Positions 32,085 through 41,225 of a DNA stretch of 64,000 nucleotides are shown piece after piece. Location of the stretch: positions 1,860,001 through 1,924,000 of the forward strand of contig NZ_CP040504.1 in assembly GCF_005886145.1 (NCBI RefSeq), read 5' to 3'. Position 1 is the stretch's first letter. Every line of letters starts with the position of its first letter. The notes below the pieces were generated by a model, which was not told the DNA's origin, ran no database searches, and worked only from the letters and a program-made list of their open reading frames with translations. The position numbers and the translations under genes are program-made. Source of the stretch: Neisseria sp. oral taxon 014 str. F0314. GTDB taxonomy: Bacteria; Pseudomonadota; Gammaproteobacteria; Burkholderiales; Neisseriaceae.

Positions 32085-32110
32085 GTGGGCTAGTGGGGCG
32101 ATGTGGGGGA
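32081..32110 (+). promoter_or_regulatory. MraZ operator (GTGGG boxes)
   Basis: Three successive 10-base units TAGTGTGGGC, TAGTGGGGCG and ATGTGGGGGA carry GTGGG-type boxes in helical phase. MraZ is known to bind such direct repeats upstream of its own gene, and the overlap with the -10 and start site implies autorepression. Confidence 0.75.
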
Positions 32111-32162
32111 AAGTGTACCAATTGCCCAAAATTTTTCTCTACGACGACAGGATAGATTTAAA

Positions 32163-32618
32163 GTGTTTGGCGGTGTTCATGAATTGAGTATAGACAGCAA
32201 AGGGCGGTTGGCCATTCCGGCTAAGTTCCGCGATATTTTGCTGCGCCGCTATACCCCCGCCGTCGTGGTTACGCTGGATTCGCGCCAGCGTTTGCTGATG
32301 TATCCCGAAAGCGAATGGGAGAAAGTATCCCAGCAGCTTTTGGCTTTGAAAGTAAACGGAAATCCTGTGTTGCAGCGTTACCAGAACTTATTGCTGCACA
32401 ATGCCGAATTGCTGGAGTGGGACAGTGCCGGCCGTATTTTGTTGTCGGCCAATTTGCGCAAACGCGTGGATTTTGAAAAAGAGGTAACGCTTGCCGGCCG
32501 CGCCAACCGGTTGGAGCTGTGGGGTCGGGAGCATTGGGAAGCTGAGATGAACCAGGCTTTGGATATTAATCCTGAAGAGCTGGATTACCAGTTGAGTCAG
32601 ACGGATTTGCAGTTGTGA
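32163..32618 (+). CDS. mraZ: transcriptional regulator MraZ
   Basis: 151-residue AbrB-like regulator of the dcw cluster, with two SpoVT/AbrB-type halves. The first contains [18 protein letters not shown] near 6-23, the second contains [17 protein letters not shown] near 82-98. The start is a GTG (VFGGVHEL), matching other neisserial MraZ; AGGA lies ten bases upstream. The longer frame from 32103 begins inside the MraZ boxes and is rejected. rsmH begins at the overlapping GTGA, so the genes are coupled. Confidence 0.93.
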   Translation: MFGGVHELSIDSKGRLAIPAKFRDILLRRYTPAVVVTLDSRQRLLMYPESEWEKVSQQLLALKVNGNPVLQRYQNLLLHNAELLEWDSAGRILLSANLRKRVDFEKEVTLAGRANRLELWGREHWEAEMNQALDINPEELDYQLSQTDLQL

Positions 32619-33586
32619 GCGAAGCTGGGGAATACAAACATATTACCGTATTGCTGAACGAGGCGGTGGATGCACTGAATATCCGGCCGGACGGTGTGTA
32701 TGTTGACGGTACGTTCGGCAGGGGAGGGCACTCCCGCCTGATTTTGTCCCGTTTGGGCGAAGAAGGCCGTTTGATTGTTTTCGACAAAGACCCACAGGCA
32801 ATAGTTGCGGCACGCAAGCTGGCGGCATATGATATGCGGGTTAGCGTGGTGCATGACGGATTTTCCGTTTTTCAGACGGCATTGGATGAGCTGGGGATCG
32901 GGAAAGTGGATGGAGCATTGTTCGATTTAGGTGTTTCATCCCCGCAAATTGACGAGGGCGGTCGCGGCTTCAGCTTCCGTTTCGATGCGCCTCTGGACAT
33001 GCGGATGGATCCGACCCGCGGGATGTCGGCAGCAGAATGGATTGCCACAGCATCCGAACAAGATTTAAACGAGGTAATCAAGAATTATGGTGAAGAGCGG
33101 TTTAGTCGCCAGATTGCGCGCGCCATTGTTGCGCAACGGGAAGAAAGTCCTATCGATACAACCCGCAAGCTGGCGCAGCTCGTGGCTCAAAACGTCCGTA
33201 CTCGCGAGCGCGGACAAGACCCGGCAACGCGCACCTTCCAAGCAGTTCGCATCTTTATTAACCGCGAGCTCGAAGAAATAGAAGCTGTATTGCCTCAAGC
33301 AACAGGCCGTCTGAAAGAGGGCGGGCGGTTGGCGGTCATCGCGTTCCATTCTTTGGAAGACCGTATTGTAAAACAGTTCATCAAAAAACAATCGCAACAT
33401 GCGCCATTGCCACGTTGGGTGGCAGTAAAAGAAGCGGATTTGCCCCAACCGCCGTTGAGGCCGGTAGGGAAGGCAGTCAGACCCAGCGATGCGGAAATCC
33501 AGGCCAATCCGAGGTCGCGTTCTGCGGTGCTGCGTGTAGCCGAGCGTACGGCCGGTAGTTTTAACGCCGAAGGAAAGGCCGTCTGA
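32615..33586 (+). CDS. rsmH: 16S rRNA (cytosine(1402)-N4)-methyltransferase RsmH (MraW)
   Basis: Methylates N4 of C1402 in the ribosomal P site. 323 residues with the [19 protein letters not shown] motif near 29-44, [10 protein letters not shown] near 103-112 and [15 protein letters not shown] near 244-258. The GTG start overlaps the mraZ stop. A DUS is read as TGRLKEGG, and the stop lies in a DUS (GKAV-stop). ftsL starts two bases later. Confidence 0.96.
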   Translation: MSEAGEYKHITVLLNEAVDALNIRPDGVYVDGTFGRGGHSRLILSRLGEEGRLIVFDKDPQAIVAARKLAAYDMRVSVVHDGFSVFQTALDELGIGKVDGALFDLGVSSPQIDEGGRGFSFRFDAPLDMRMDPTRGMSAAEWIATASEQDLNEVIKNYGEERFSRQIARAIVAQREESPIDTTRKLAQLVAQNVRTRERGQDPATRTFQAVRIFINRELEEIEAVLPQATGRLKEGGRLAVIAFHSLEDRIVKQFIKKQSQHAPLPRWVAVKEADLPQPPLRPVGKAVRPSDAEIQANPRSRSAVLRVAERTAGSFNAEGKAV

Positions 33587-33587
33587 A

Positions 33588-33851
33588 ATGAATAAATTGA
33601 ACGTGATTTTATTGGTTGCTGCATCGGCATCCGGTTTTGTGGTAGTAACCGTACAGGATCAGGCGCGGCGCAATTATATGGTGTTGGACAAGGCTCAGAA
33701 ACAAGAAATCAAGCTCGAACAGGATTATGCGAGGTTGAAGCTCGGACAGGCTAAATTGTCCAATCACAAACTGATTAAAGTGGCAGCTGAAAAGCAACGG
33801 TTACAACCGCCGAGTGCACACAATACTGTAATGGTTGAACACGGAAAATAA
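33588..33851 (+). CDS. ftsL: cell division protein FtsL
   Basis: 87-residue single-pass inner-membrane protein. Transmembrane helix at about 5-22, then a coiled coil (YMVLDKAQKQEIKLEQDYAR onward) that pairs with FtsB and links to FtsQ in the divisome. Position between rsmH and ftsI identifies it. The ATG sits within the DUS that ends rsmH. 119 bases without a gene follow before ftsI. Confidence 0.92.
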   Translation: MNKLNVILLVAASASGFVVVTVQDQARRNYMVLDKAQKQEIKLEQDYARLKLGQAKLSNHKLIKVAAEKQRLQPPSAHNTVMVEHGK

Positions 33852-33970
33852 TGAAAACACAGGCAGAGTCTTTATCAAAATAACAATTAAAGCTTTACTC
33901 CGAAGATTGGTTCGGGAAAGCCCAGTTCGGATAAAAGATCGATGCCGTCAAGTAATAAGAGAAGTTTAGT

Positions 33971-35716
33971 ATGTTGATTAGAAACGAATTTAAGCCGCAG
34001 ATGCTGCCGAAAGCACCTAAGGCCAAGAAACCCATTTCCAGCAATGGGCGTATTCTTGTGGTTTTAGGGGCGCTGGCTGTCGGGTTTGCAGGATTATTGG
34101 GGCGAGGTGTGTATTTGCAGACTTCGCAACATGAATTTCTTAAAAATCAAGGTGATCAACGCTTTGTTCGTACGCTGACCCTGCCGGCTTCGCGCGGCAT
34201 GATTACCGACCGCAACGGTGCGACGCTTGCTTTGAGCGCTCCAACGGAATCCCTGTTTGCCATGCCGTCTGAAATGGATGAAATGCCGACTGAGGCGCAG
34301 TTGGAAAAACTGTCGTCTATTATTGACGTGCCGGTTGCGTCCATTAAGGAAAAGTTAGGGAAGAAAAAAGACTTTATCTATCTGAAGCGCCAATTGAGCA
34401 AGGAAAAAGCCGATGAGATTGCTGCGTTGGGCATCAAGGGCTTCGGCTTCCAAAAAGAGCTGAAACGCCATTATCCGATGGGCAACCTGTTTGCACATGT
34501 TATCGGTTTTACCAATATTGATGGTAAAGGCCAAGAAGGTTTGGAACTTTCCCGCGAAGATATTTTGCGCGGTTCGGACGGCGCTAAAGTTGTGTTGCGC
34601 GACAATAAAGGCAATATCGTAGACAGCCTCGATTCTCCGCGCAACAATGCGCCGAAAAACGGACGCGACATGGTTCTGTCGCTTGACCAACGTATTCAAA
34701 CATTAGCTTACGAGGAATTAAACAAAGCCGTCGACTATCATCAGGCCAAAGCCGGTACGGTCGTCGTATTGGATGCGCAGACAGGCGAAATCCTTGCCTT
34801 GGTCAACAGCCCCGCCTACGACCCTAACCAGCCCGGCAGCGCAGGCAGCGAACAACGCCGCAACCGCGCCGTTACCGATATGATTGAACCAGGTTCGGCC
34901 ATGAAGCCTTTTACTATCGCCAAAGCGTTGGATTCCGGTAAGGTCAACACCAGCCAAAGATTTAACACCAATCCGTATAAAATCGGACCGGCTACCGTGC
35001 GTGATACCCATGTTTATCCTTCTTTGGATTTGCGCGGCATTATGCAAAAATCTTCCAATGTCGGAACAAGCAAATTATCGGCTATGTTCAAGCCGAAAGA
35101 AATGTATGACTTCTATCACGACTTGGGCGTAGGTGTGCGTATGCACTCCGGTTTCCCGGGCGAAAGTGCAGGGTTGCTGCGCAACTGGAAAAGATGGCGC
35201 CCTATCGAACAGGCAACCATGTCGTTTGGTTACGGTCTGCAACTGAGCCTGCTGCAATTGGCGCGTGCTTATACTATGTTGACCCATAACGGCGAGCTTT
35301 TGCCGGTCAGCTTTGAAAAACAGGCTGTCGCCCCCGAAGGCAAACGAGTTATTAAAGCGGAAACCGCAAGACAGATTCGTGAAATGATGGTTGCGGTAAC
35401 TGAGCCGGGCGGTACGGGTACTGCCGGTGCGGTGGACGGTTTTGATGTCGGTGCCAAAACGGGTACTGCGCGTAAATTAATTAACGGCCGCTATGTGGAT
35501 AACAAGCACGTTGCAACTTTCGTCGGCTTTGCACCTGCGCAGAATCCGCGCGTTATTGTGGCGGTAACCGTGGATGAACCGACTGCCAACGGCTACTACG
35601 GCGGTACGGTCGCGGGACCTGTGTTCAAACAGGTTATGAGCGGCAGCCTGAATATTCTGGGCGTGTCTCCAACCAAACCACTGAAAGAAGCGGCAACCGT
35701 TAAAGTATCGTCATAA
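33971..35716 (+). CDS. ftsI: septal transpeptidase FtsI / penicillin-binding protein 2
   Basis: Cross-links septal peptidoglycan; known as penA in pathogenic Neisseria. 581 residues: N-terminal transmembrane helix (about 28-47), pedestal domain, and transpeptidase domain. Active-site Ser309-A-M-Lys312 (SxxK), SSN near 361 and KTGTA near 496 are intact. The motif region reads [18 protein letters not shown]. Compared with the susceptible gonococcal sequence I remember (SAIKPFV), it has Met and Thr at the positions called 312 and 316 there, both seen in mosaic resistance alleles. There is no insertion near the position called 345. A DUS lies in frame (MPSEMDEMP near 98). Start is the first ATG. 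Confidence 0.96.
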   Translation: MLIRNEFKPQMLPKAPKAKKPISSNGRILVVLGALAVGFAGLLGRGVYLQTSQHEFLKNQGDQRFVRTLTLPASRGMITDRNGATLALSAPTESLFAMPSEMDEMPTEAQLEKLSSIIDVPVASIKEKLGKKKDFIYLKRQLSKEKADEIAALGIKGFGFQKELKRHYPMGNLFAHVIGFTNIDGKGQEGLELSREDILRGSDGAKVVLRDNKGNIVDSLDSPRNNAPKNGRDMVLSLDQRIQTLAYEELNKAVDYHQAKAGTVVVLDAQTGEILALVNSPAYDPNQPGSAGSEQRRNRAVTDMIEPGSAMKPFTIAKALDSGKVNTSQRFNTNPYKIGPATVRDTHVYPSLDLRGIMQKSSNVGTSKLSAMFKPKEMYDFYHDLGVGVRMHSGFPGESAGLLRNWKRWRPIEQATMSFGYGLQLSLLQLARAYTMLTHNGELLPVSFEKQAVAPEGKRVIKAETARQIREMMVAVTEPGGTGTAGAVDGFDVGAKTGTARKLINGRYVDNKHVATFVGFAPAQNPRVIVAVTVDEPTANGYYGGTVAGPVFKQVMSGSLNILGVSPTKPLKEAATVKVSS

Positions 35717-35742
35717 TAAGTCATTAAAAAAAGAAACTGTAT

Positions 35743-37221
35743 ATGTTCAGCGAACTGAGTCCTATAGCTGAAACCAACTTTCCGCCTCTGCTGTGTGCAA
35801 ACGCAGCAGGGCGTTTGTTGCATTCAGACAGCCGTCAAATCAAACAAGGTGATATTTTCGTTGCCTGTCAGGGCGAATATACGGACGGCCGCAGTTATAT
35901 CCCCGCTGCCATTGCCAACGGCGCGGCTTTTGTTTTTTGGGACGATGACGGCAAATTTGAGTGGAATCCCGAATGGGAAGTCCCCAATCAAGGCATCAAA
36001 GATTTGAAACACCGTGCCGGCATGTTGGCGGCGCAAGTTTACGGCAACGTTTCAGACGACCTCAAAGTCTGGGGCGTAACCGGCACCAACGGCAAAACCT
36101 CCATCACACAATGGCTGGCGCAAGCCGCCGATTTGTTGGGCGAAAAAACTACCATTATCGGCACGGTCGGCAACGGCTTTTGGGGCGCATTGGAAGAAAC
36201 CACGCACACCACCCCCGCCCCCGTCGATGTCCAGACCCTGCTCTACCGTTTCCGCCAACAAGGCGCAACAGCCGCCGCGATGGAAGTCTCCAGTCACGGC
36301 CTTGACCAATCGCGCGTCAACGGCGTGCCATTCCGCAGCACAATCTTCACCAACCTCACCCGAGACCACCTCGACTACCACGGCACGATGGAAGCCTATG
36401 GCGCCATTAAGTCGCGCCTGTTTTACTGGCACGGCTTGAAACACGCCGTCATCAACGTAGATGACGAATACGGCGCAGAACTCGCAGGTCGTCTGAAAAA
36501 AGACTGTCCTGATTTGGCCGTTTACAGCTACGGCTTCAGCGAACACGCCGACATCCGCATTGTTCATTTCACCGCCTCTTCAGACGGCATGGAAGCCGTA
36601 TTCCAAACCCCGTGGGGCGAAGGCCGCTGCCGCACCCGCCTGCTCGGACGGTTCAACGCGCAAAACCTCGCCGCCTGCATCGCCTTGCTTTGTGCCAACG
36701 GTTATCCGCTTGATAAAGTATTGGATGTGCTGGCAAAAATCCGTCCCGCCTCAGGCCGCATGGACTGCATTATGAACAGTGGCAAACCCTTGGTCGTTGT
36801 CGATTACGCCCACACGCCTGACGCATTGGAAAAAGCACTAGCTACCTTGCAGGAAATCAAACCACAGGGTGCGGCTTTGTGGTGCGTATTCGGCTGCGGC
36901 GGCAACCGCGACCGCGGCAAACGCCCGCTGATGGGTGCCGCAGCCGTTCAGGGTGCGGATAAAGTTGTCGTAACCAGCGACAACCCGCGCTTGGAAAATC
37001 CGCAAGACATCATCAACGACATCCTGCCTGCCGTTCCCGCGCCCGAATGCGTCGAAGCCGACCGCGCCACAGCTATCCGTTACGCAGTCGAACGTGCTGC
37101 TTCAAGCGACATCATCTTGATTGCCGGCAAAGGACACGAAAATTATCAGGATATGCAGGGTGTAAAACATCATTTTTCTGATTTTGAAGTTGCAGAGAAA
37201 GCGTTGGCAGAGCGGATATAA
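35743..37221 (+). CDS. murE: UDP-MurNAc-tripeptide ligase MurE (meso-DAP adding)
   Basis: Adds meso-diaminopimelate to UDP-MurNAc-L-Ala-D-Glu. 492 residues with P-loop GTNGKT at 114-119 and the DNPR motif at 413-416, which selects meso-DAP over lysine. The carbamylated-lysine region follows the SHGLDQSRVNG stretch near 185. GKGHENYQ lies near the C-terminus. A DUS is read as SDG near 282. A pair of DUS inverted repeats follows before the next gene, so the transcript may end here in part. Confidence 0.96.
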   Translation: MFSELSPIAETNFPPLLCANAAGRLLHSDSRQIKQGDIFVACQGEYTDGRSYIPAAIANGAAFVFWDDDGKFEWNPEWEVPNQGIKDLKHRAGMLAAQVYGNVSDDLKVWGVTGTNGKTSITQWLAQAADLLGEKTTIIGTVGNGFWGALEETTHTTPAPVDVQTLLYRFRQQGATAAAMEVSSHGLDQSRVNGVPFRSTIFTNLTRDHLDYHGTMEAYGAIKSRLFYWHGLKHAVINVDDEYGAELAGRLKKDCPDLAVYSYGFSEHADIRIVHFTASSDGMEAVFQTPWGEGRCRTRLLGRFNAQNLAACIALLCANGYPLDKVLDVLAKIRPASGRMDCIMNSGKPLVVVDYAHTPDALEKALATLQEIKPQGAALWCVFGCGGNRDRGKRPLMGAAAVQGADKVVVTSDNPRLENPQDIINDILPAVPAPECVEADRATAIRYAVERAASSDIILIAGKGHENYQDMQGVKHHFSDFEVAEKALAERI

Positions 37222-37238
37222 CAACGGATACCAAAGTT

Positions 37239-37273
37239 TTCAGACGGCCTGAAGGTCATCAAGGTCGTCTGAA
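37239..37273. terminator. inverted DUS pair after murE
   Basis: TTCAGACGGCCT (37239-37250) and AGGTCGTCTGAA (37262-37273), outward arrangement with one mismatch in the stem. A second pair follows at about 37350-37389. Confidence 0.55.
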
Positions 37274-37409
37274 AACATTTATACTCCACAATAAAAGCAA
37301 CACGACACACGCATTACGGCACGTCAGCTATTAAACCTATCGCAGTTGTTTCAGACGGCCTCTGATTATCGTTTCAAGAGGCCGTCTGAAAAACAAGGAG
37401 ACCGATTTG

Positions 37410-37931
37410 ATGCTGAAAATGCCGACAAAAACCTTTTTAATCAGTGCAGCCATGATTTTATTTGCAGGCTGTACCACCAAACAACTGCCTCGTCCGAACG
37501 CCGAAATTGCTGAACTGAGGGCGAAAGAACCGCCGGCGGTGCAAAGTTTGCCCAATCCTGTTAAAGGCAAGCGTTTTGACGACACTTGGGGCGCAGCGCG
37601 CAGTCAGGGGCGCAGACATGAAGGCGTGGATATTTTTGCTAAGAAAAACACGCCAATACGCAGCACAACGCCCGGTATCGTAACCAAAATCGGGCGCAAC
37701 CGATTGGGTGGCAAAGTCATCGGCATCCAAGGGCCGGGCGCATGGCACTACTATGCCCACCTCAACAAATTCGCCAGCGTCCGCCTGTATGAACGCGTGA
37801 AAGAAGGACAGGTCATCGGCTATGTCGGCAAAACCGGCAACGCCAAAACCACGCCTGCCCATTTGCATTACGGCGTGTATCTGCCAAACGGTGCGATTAA
37901 TCCGTATCCGTTGATTAATCAGGAAAGATAA
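37410..37931 (+). CDS. M23 (LytM-type) peptidase lipoprotein
   Basis: 173-residue predicted outer- or inner-membrane lipoprotein with lipobox LFAGC (Cys about 22) and a C-terminal M23 zinc-peptidase domain. Zinc ligands appear as RRHEGVDIFA (His/Asp near 70-74) and HLHYG (near 153), with the GNAKTTPAHLHYG block typical of active LytM enzymes. It may cleave peptidoglycan cross-links or act as an amidase activator. ATG at 37410 has AAGGAG nine bases upstream. I do not recall this gene between murE and murF in meningococcus, so it may be an insertion, flanked by DUS pairs. Confidence 0.83.
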   Translation: MLKMPTKTFLISAAMILFAGCTTKQLPRPNAEIAELRAKEPPAVQSLPNPVKGKRFDDTWGAARSQGRRHEGVDIFAKKNTPIRSTTPGIVTKIGRNRLGGKVIGIQGPGAWHYYAHLNKFASVRLYERVKEGQVIGYVGKTGNAKTTPAHLHYGVYLPNGAINPYPLINQER

Positions 37932-37992
37932 AATTTTCAAACGTCGTCTGAAATAAATTTTGAAACAAATAAACAAATAATGAGGGAACATT

Positions 37993-39006
37993 ATGGGTAT
38001 TTTTCGCTGCAATAAATGCGGCTGCATGAATGAGCATTACTACGAATCCGGAATGAGTGAAATTGCCTGTCCAAAATGCACGGCTCCGGTTAAGGTTTAC
38101 GACACTTTATTTTTTGTCAGTAAATTGTTGGAGCGTTATTTTTCGGTGGGCTGGGAATTGCAGGCTTTGAAGCAACAGGAAGACGGTGGAGAGGAAAATG
38201 CACAGCAAGATACTGGTTCGGTAAACCAAAATTATAATCCGCTGGCAGACGTCAATTTATCGGAAACTGACATTTTAGCTACTGAAAAACAGCACGAACC
38301 GTTACGGCAATGGTTTGCCCGAGCCAATATTGTACCGATGTTTAACTTACAGGCAGTCAATATGAGCGGTTTTTTTGATGAGGCTGCTGCTAAATTGGGC
38401 AGCAATTATCAGATTACTAAAAATATGTTGGGTCAGATTAGTTGGGCATATAGCCACAACCACACAAGCATTAGTTTGGATGTCGGCAAAATGTCGCAAA
38501 AAGATGGGCAAACAATGAATAATCTATGCCGACAATTTTATAGCCATACTCTGTTTTCTAAGTATTTTTATCAGAAACAGGAAAAAATTGTTCGCTTGAA
38601 TCTGCAACGTGCCACTGCCATCAAGCACTTTTTTTGTGGTGGTTGGCTTGAATGGTTTGCGTTGGGCAAAATGCTTGAAGAAGCAAAACAAAAAGGCAAG
38701 GATTATGCTTTTTCTTGCGCTAGAAATATAAAAATCGAATTCGACAATGAAGATAAACATGAGTTGGATGTCGTATTTTTACCGATGGGTAAAGAGCCGA
38801 TTGTGGTGGAATGTAAATCAGGGGAATTCAGACGAGACATTGAAAAATATGTACGCTTGAAAAAACGATTGAATTTGCCGGATGACCGTTTTGTGATATT
38901 GGCTGTCGATTTAGAGGAAAGCCAAGCAGTAGCATTGGGTAGTATGTACGGTTTAACTTTTGTTACACCTAAATCTATGATGAAACATTTACGGATGGTT
39001 ATGTGA
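37993..39006 (+). CDS. zinc-ribbon protein with PD-(D/E)xK nuclease-like C-terminal domain
   Basis: 337 residues, function unknown. N-terminal zinc ribbon with Cys6-x2-Cys9 and Cys26-x2-Cys29; a linker rich in acidic and Gln residues (about 60-100); then a C-terminal domain with GGWLEWFA at 216-223, ELDVVFLP at 257-264 (Asp259) and VVECKSGEF at 271-279 (Glu273-x-Lys275). This Glu...Asp...ExK spacing and the GxWLE helix resemble the DUF1887 nucleases known from CRISPR ancillary effectors (Can2/Card1), but no CARF fold is recognisable. It lies between murE and murF, where meningococcus also has a hypothetical gene as far as I recall. It is visibly lower in G+C than murE and murF. Confidence 0.65.
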   Translation: MGIFRCNKCGCMNEHYYESGMSEIACPKCTAPVKVYDTLFFVSKLLERYFSVGWELQALKQQEDGGEENAQQDTGSVNQNYNPLADVNLSETDILATEKQHEPLRQWFARANIVPMFNLQAVNMSGFFDEAAAKLGSNYQITKNMLGQISWAYSHNHTSISLDVGKMSQKDGQTMNNLCRQFYSHTLFSKYFYQKQEKIVRLNLQRATAIKHFFCGGWLEWFALGKMLEEAKQKGKDYAFSCARNIKIEFDNEDKHELDVVFLPMGKEPIVVECKSGEFRRDIEKYVRLKKRLNLPDDRFVILAVDLEESQAVALGSMYGLTFVTPKSMMKHLRMVM

Positions 39007-39037
39007 GGCCGCCTGAAAAAAACAAACGAAAGAAACC

Positions 39038-40405
39038 ATGAAACCACTAGACCTAAATTTCATCTGCCAAACCCTCAACCTTCCGACGCCGTCTGAAAAC
39101 AAACCCGTGTCGCGCATCGTAACCGACAGCCGCGACATCTGCGCGGGTGATGTGTTTTTTGCTTTGGCAGGCGAGCGGTTTGACGCGCATGATTTTGTTG
39201 AAGACGTATTGGCTGCGGGTGCGGCGGCGGTTGTGGTTTCGCACGAAGATTGTGCTGCTTTGGACGGCGCGTTGAAAGTCGATGACACGCTTGCCGCGTT
39301 GCAAACGCTGGCGAAGGCGTGGCGCGATAATGTGAACCCGTTTGTGTTCGGCATTACCGGCTCGGGCGGCAAGACAACGGTGAAGGAAATGCTGGCTGCG
39401 GTATTGCGCCGCCGTTTCGGCGATGATGCCGTTTTGGCGACGGCGGGCAACTTCAACAACCATATCGGCCTTCCGCTGACTTTGTTGAAATTAAAAGAAA
39501 AACACCGTTATGCCGTGATCGAAATGGGCATGAACCATTTCGGCGAACTGGCGGTTTTGACGCAAATCGCCAAACCCGATGCCGCCTTGGTCAACAACGC
39601 CCTGCGCGCCCATGTCGGCTGCGGTTTTGACGGTACGCTCGATATTGCCAAGGCGAAAAGCGAGATTTATCAAGGCTTGGGCGAAGACGGATTGGCTTTG
39701 ATTCCGTGCGAAGACGAACATGCTGCCGTGTTTCAGACGACCTCCCAAGGTCATCAGCAGCGGACTTTCGGCGTCGATAGCGGCGATGTCCACGCGGAAA
39801 ATATCGTGCTGAAACCTTTGTCGTGCGAATTTGATTTGGTGTGCGGCAACGAGCGCGCCGCCGTGGTGCTGCCCGTTCCCGGCCGCCACAATGTCCACAA
39901 CGCCGCCGCTGCCACTGCGTTGGCTTTGGCTGCTGGTTTGAGTTTGAACGATGTGGCGGAAGGTTTGCAAGGTTTCAGCAATATCAAAGGTCGTCTGAAC
40001 GTCAAAGCAGGTATCAAAGGCGCGACCCTGATTGACGATACGTACAACGCGAACCCCGACAGCATGAAAGCTGCGATTGACGTGTTGGCGCGTATGCCTG
40101 CGCCGCGCATTTTTGTGATGGGCGATATGGGCGAATTGGGCGAGGACGAAGCTGCCGCCATGCACGCCGAAGTTGGCGCGTACGCCCGCGACCAAGGCAT
40201 CGAAGCGGCTTATTTTGTCGGCGACAACAGCGTCGAAGCGGCGGAAACGTTTGGCGCGGACGGTTTGTGGTTTGCCGCCAAAGACCCGTTGATTCAAGTG
40301 TTGAGCCACGATTTGCCTGAACGCGCCACCGTGTTGGTGAAAGGTTCGCGCTTTATGAAGATGGAAGAAGTCGTCGAGGCATTGACGAATAAAGAGGCCG
40401 TCTGA
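39038..40405 (+). CDS. murF: UDP-MurNAc-tripeptide D-alanyl-D-alanine ligase MurF
   Basis: Adds the D-Ala-D-Ala dipeptide to complete the UDP-MurNAc-pentapeptide. 455 residues. P-loop reads TGSGGKTT near 107-114 (GSGGKT instead of the common GTNGKT), followed by the NFNNHIGLPLTLL motif near 135-147 and the DDTYNANPDSMKAA motif near 332-345. DUS are read in frame at the N-terminus (TPSENK) and near 229. The stop is DUS-derived (Ala-Val-stop). Confidence 0.96.
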   Translation: MKPLDLNFICQTLNLPTPSENKPVSRIVTDSRDICAGDVFFALAGERFDAHDFVEDVLAAGAAAVVVSHEDCAALDGALKVDDTLAALQTLAKAWRDNVNPFVFGITGSGGKTTVKEMLAAVLRRRFGDDAVLATAGNFNNHIGLPLTLLKLKEKHRYAVIEMGMNHFGELAVLTQIAKPDAALVNNALRAHVGCGFDGTLDIAKAKSEIYQGLGEDGLALIPCEDEHAAVFQTTSQGHQQRTFGVDSGDVHAENIVLKPLSCEFDLVCGNERAAVVLPVPGRHNVHNAAAATALALAAGLSLNDVAEGLQGFSNIKGRLNVKAGIKGATLIDDTYNANPDSMKAAIDVLARMPAPRIFVMGDMGELGEDEAAAMHAEVGAYARDQGIEAAYFVGDNSVEAAETFGADGLWFAAKDPLIQVLSHDLPERATVLVKGSRFMKMEEVVEALTNKEAV

Positions 40406-40407
40406 AA

Positions 40408-40596
40408 ATGAAAAACCGACGTTTTTTTAAAGCCTTATTGCTGATTGCTGCGCTGATTGGCACGTTTTATGCCGGAATGCGGACGCAGGCGTATCTTTAT
40501 GAGGACCTCTGTCTGGATTTGGGTGGCGGCAAGAATCCGGGAAATTATCCGATTTGCGTGCTGGACAAGAATGTCGCGGACGAACGTCTGAAATAA
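40408..40596 (+). CDS. small membrane-anchored protein, unknown
   Basis: 62 residues: one transmembrane segment or uncleaved signal (FFKALLLIAALIGTFYAGM, about 6-24), then a short periplasmic part with two cysteines (about 38 and 52) that could form a disulfide. The ATG is immediately after the DUS that ends murF, within two bases. Position between murF and mraY is shared with other Neisseria as far as I recall. Function unknown. Confidence 0.6.
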   Translation: MKNRRFFKALLLIAALIGTFYAGMRTQAYLYEDLCLDLGGGKNPGNYPICVLDKNVADERLK

Positions 40597-40622
40597 ATGT
40601 GTATTTTTCAGACGGCCTGAAA

Positions 40623-41225
40623 ATGAATAAGCTTTTTTGTCTGTTGAGCGTTTTGCTGCCGAGTGCTTGTTATCGGCGGGAAATCAAAGTACAGGCAGTT
40701 CGAGATGTCCCTGTCTGCCGCGACAGCAATGCCGCATATTCGCGTGCGGATTTTATCGCTCCGAAAAACAGTATCTGCTATTTAGACAGGAAGGCGTACG
40801 GCAAAGCGGGTAGGTTCACAGCCATCCGCCGTACCGACGGTTTGGAAGGCTGGATGATTGAAGATAGCGCCGACCCGTCAAATAGAAACCCGATGCCGTC
40901 TGAAGATTTTTCAGACGGCCTGTGCAACAACAAAAATAAAAGAAGGAAGCCCCATGTTTGTATGGCTCTCACATCTCAGCGACTGGTTGTCGGCGCTGAA
41001 TGTTTTTCAATATACCACCTTCCGTGCCGTAATGGCCGCGCTGACCGCGCTGGTGTTTTCGCTGCTGCTCGGTCCGTGGACCATCCGCAAACTGACTCAG
41101 TTGAAAGTCGGACAGGCGGTGCGCACCGACGGGCCGCAAACCCACCTCATCAAAAATGGCACGCCGACGATGGGCGGCTCGCTGATTCTGACCGCCATCG
41201 CCGTGTCCACGCTGTTGTGGGGTAA
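40623..41225 (+). CDS. hypothetical lipoprotein reading into mraY (3' end probably altered)
   Basis: Begins [20 protein letters not shown] with a lipobox-like PSAC at about 13-16. About 75 residues follow that resemble a small SH3-like secreted protein ([33 protein letters not shown]). Beyond residue 90 the frame passes through a DUS pair and runs on for 272 bases inside mraY in another frame, where the translation has no protein character. The genuine end is probably lost; up to about residue 95 may be real. The ATG follows a DUS at three bases. Confidence 0.45.
   Translation: MNKLFCLLSVLLPSACYRREIKVQAVRDVPVCRDSNAAYSRADFIAPKNSICYLDRKAYGKAGRFTAIRRTDGLEGWMIEDSADPSNRNPMPSEDFSDGLCNNKNKRRKPHVCMALTSQRLVVGAECFSIYHLPCRNGRADRAGVFAAARSVDHPQTDSVESRTGGAHRRAANPPHQKWHADDGRLADSDRHRRVHAVVG

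Larger units (their letters stand above)
31811..32162. other. divergent promoter region upstream of the dcw cluster
   Basis: 352 bases with no gene. Contains the putative -10 for the methyltransferase, an AT-rich stretch, the dcw promoter (32056-32084), MraZ boxes and the mraZ leader. Confidence 0.7.
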
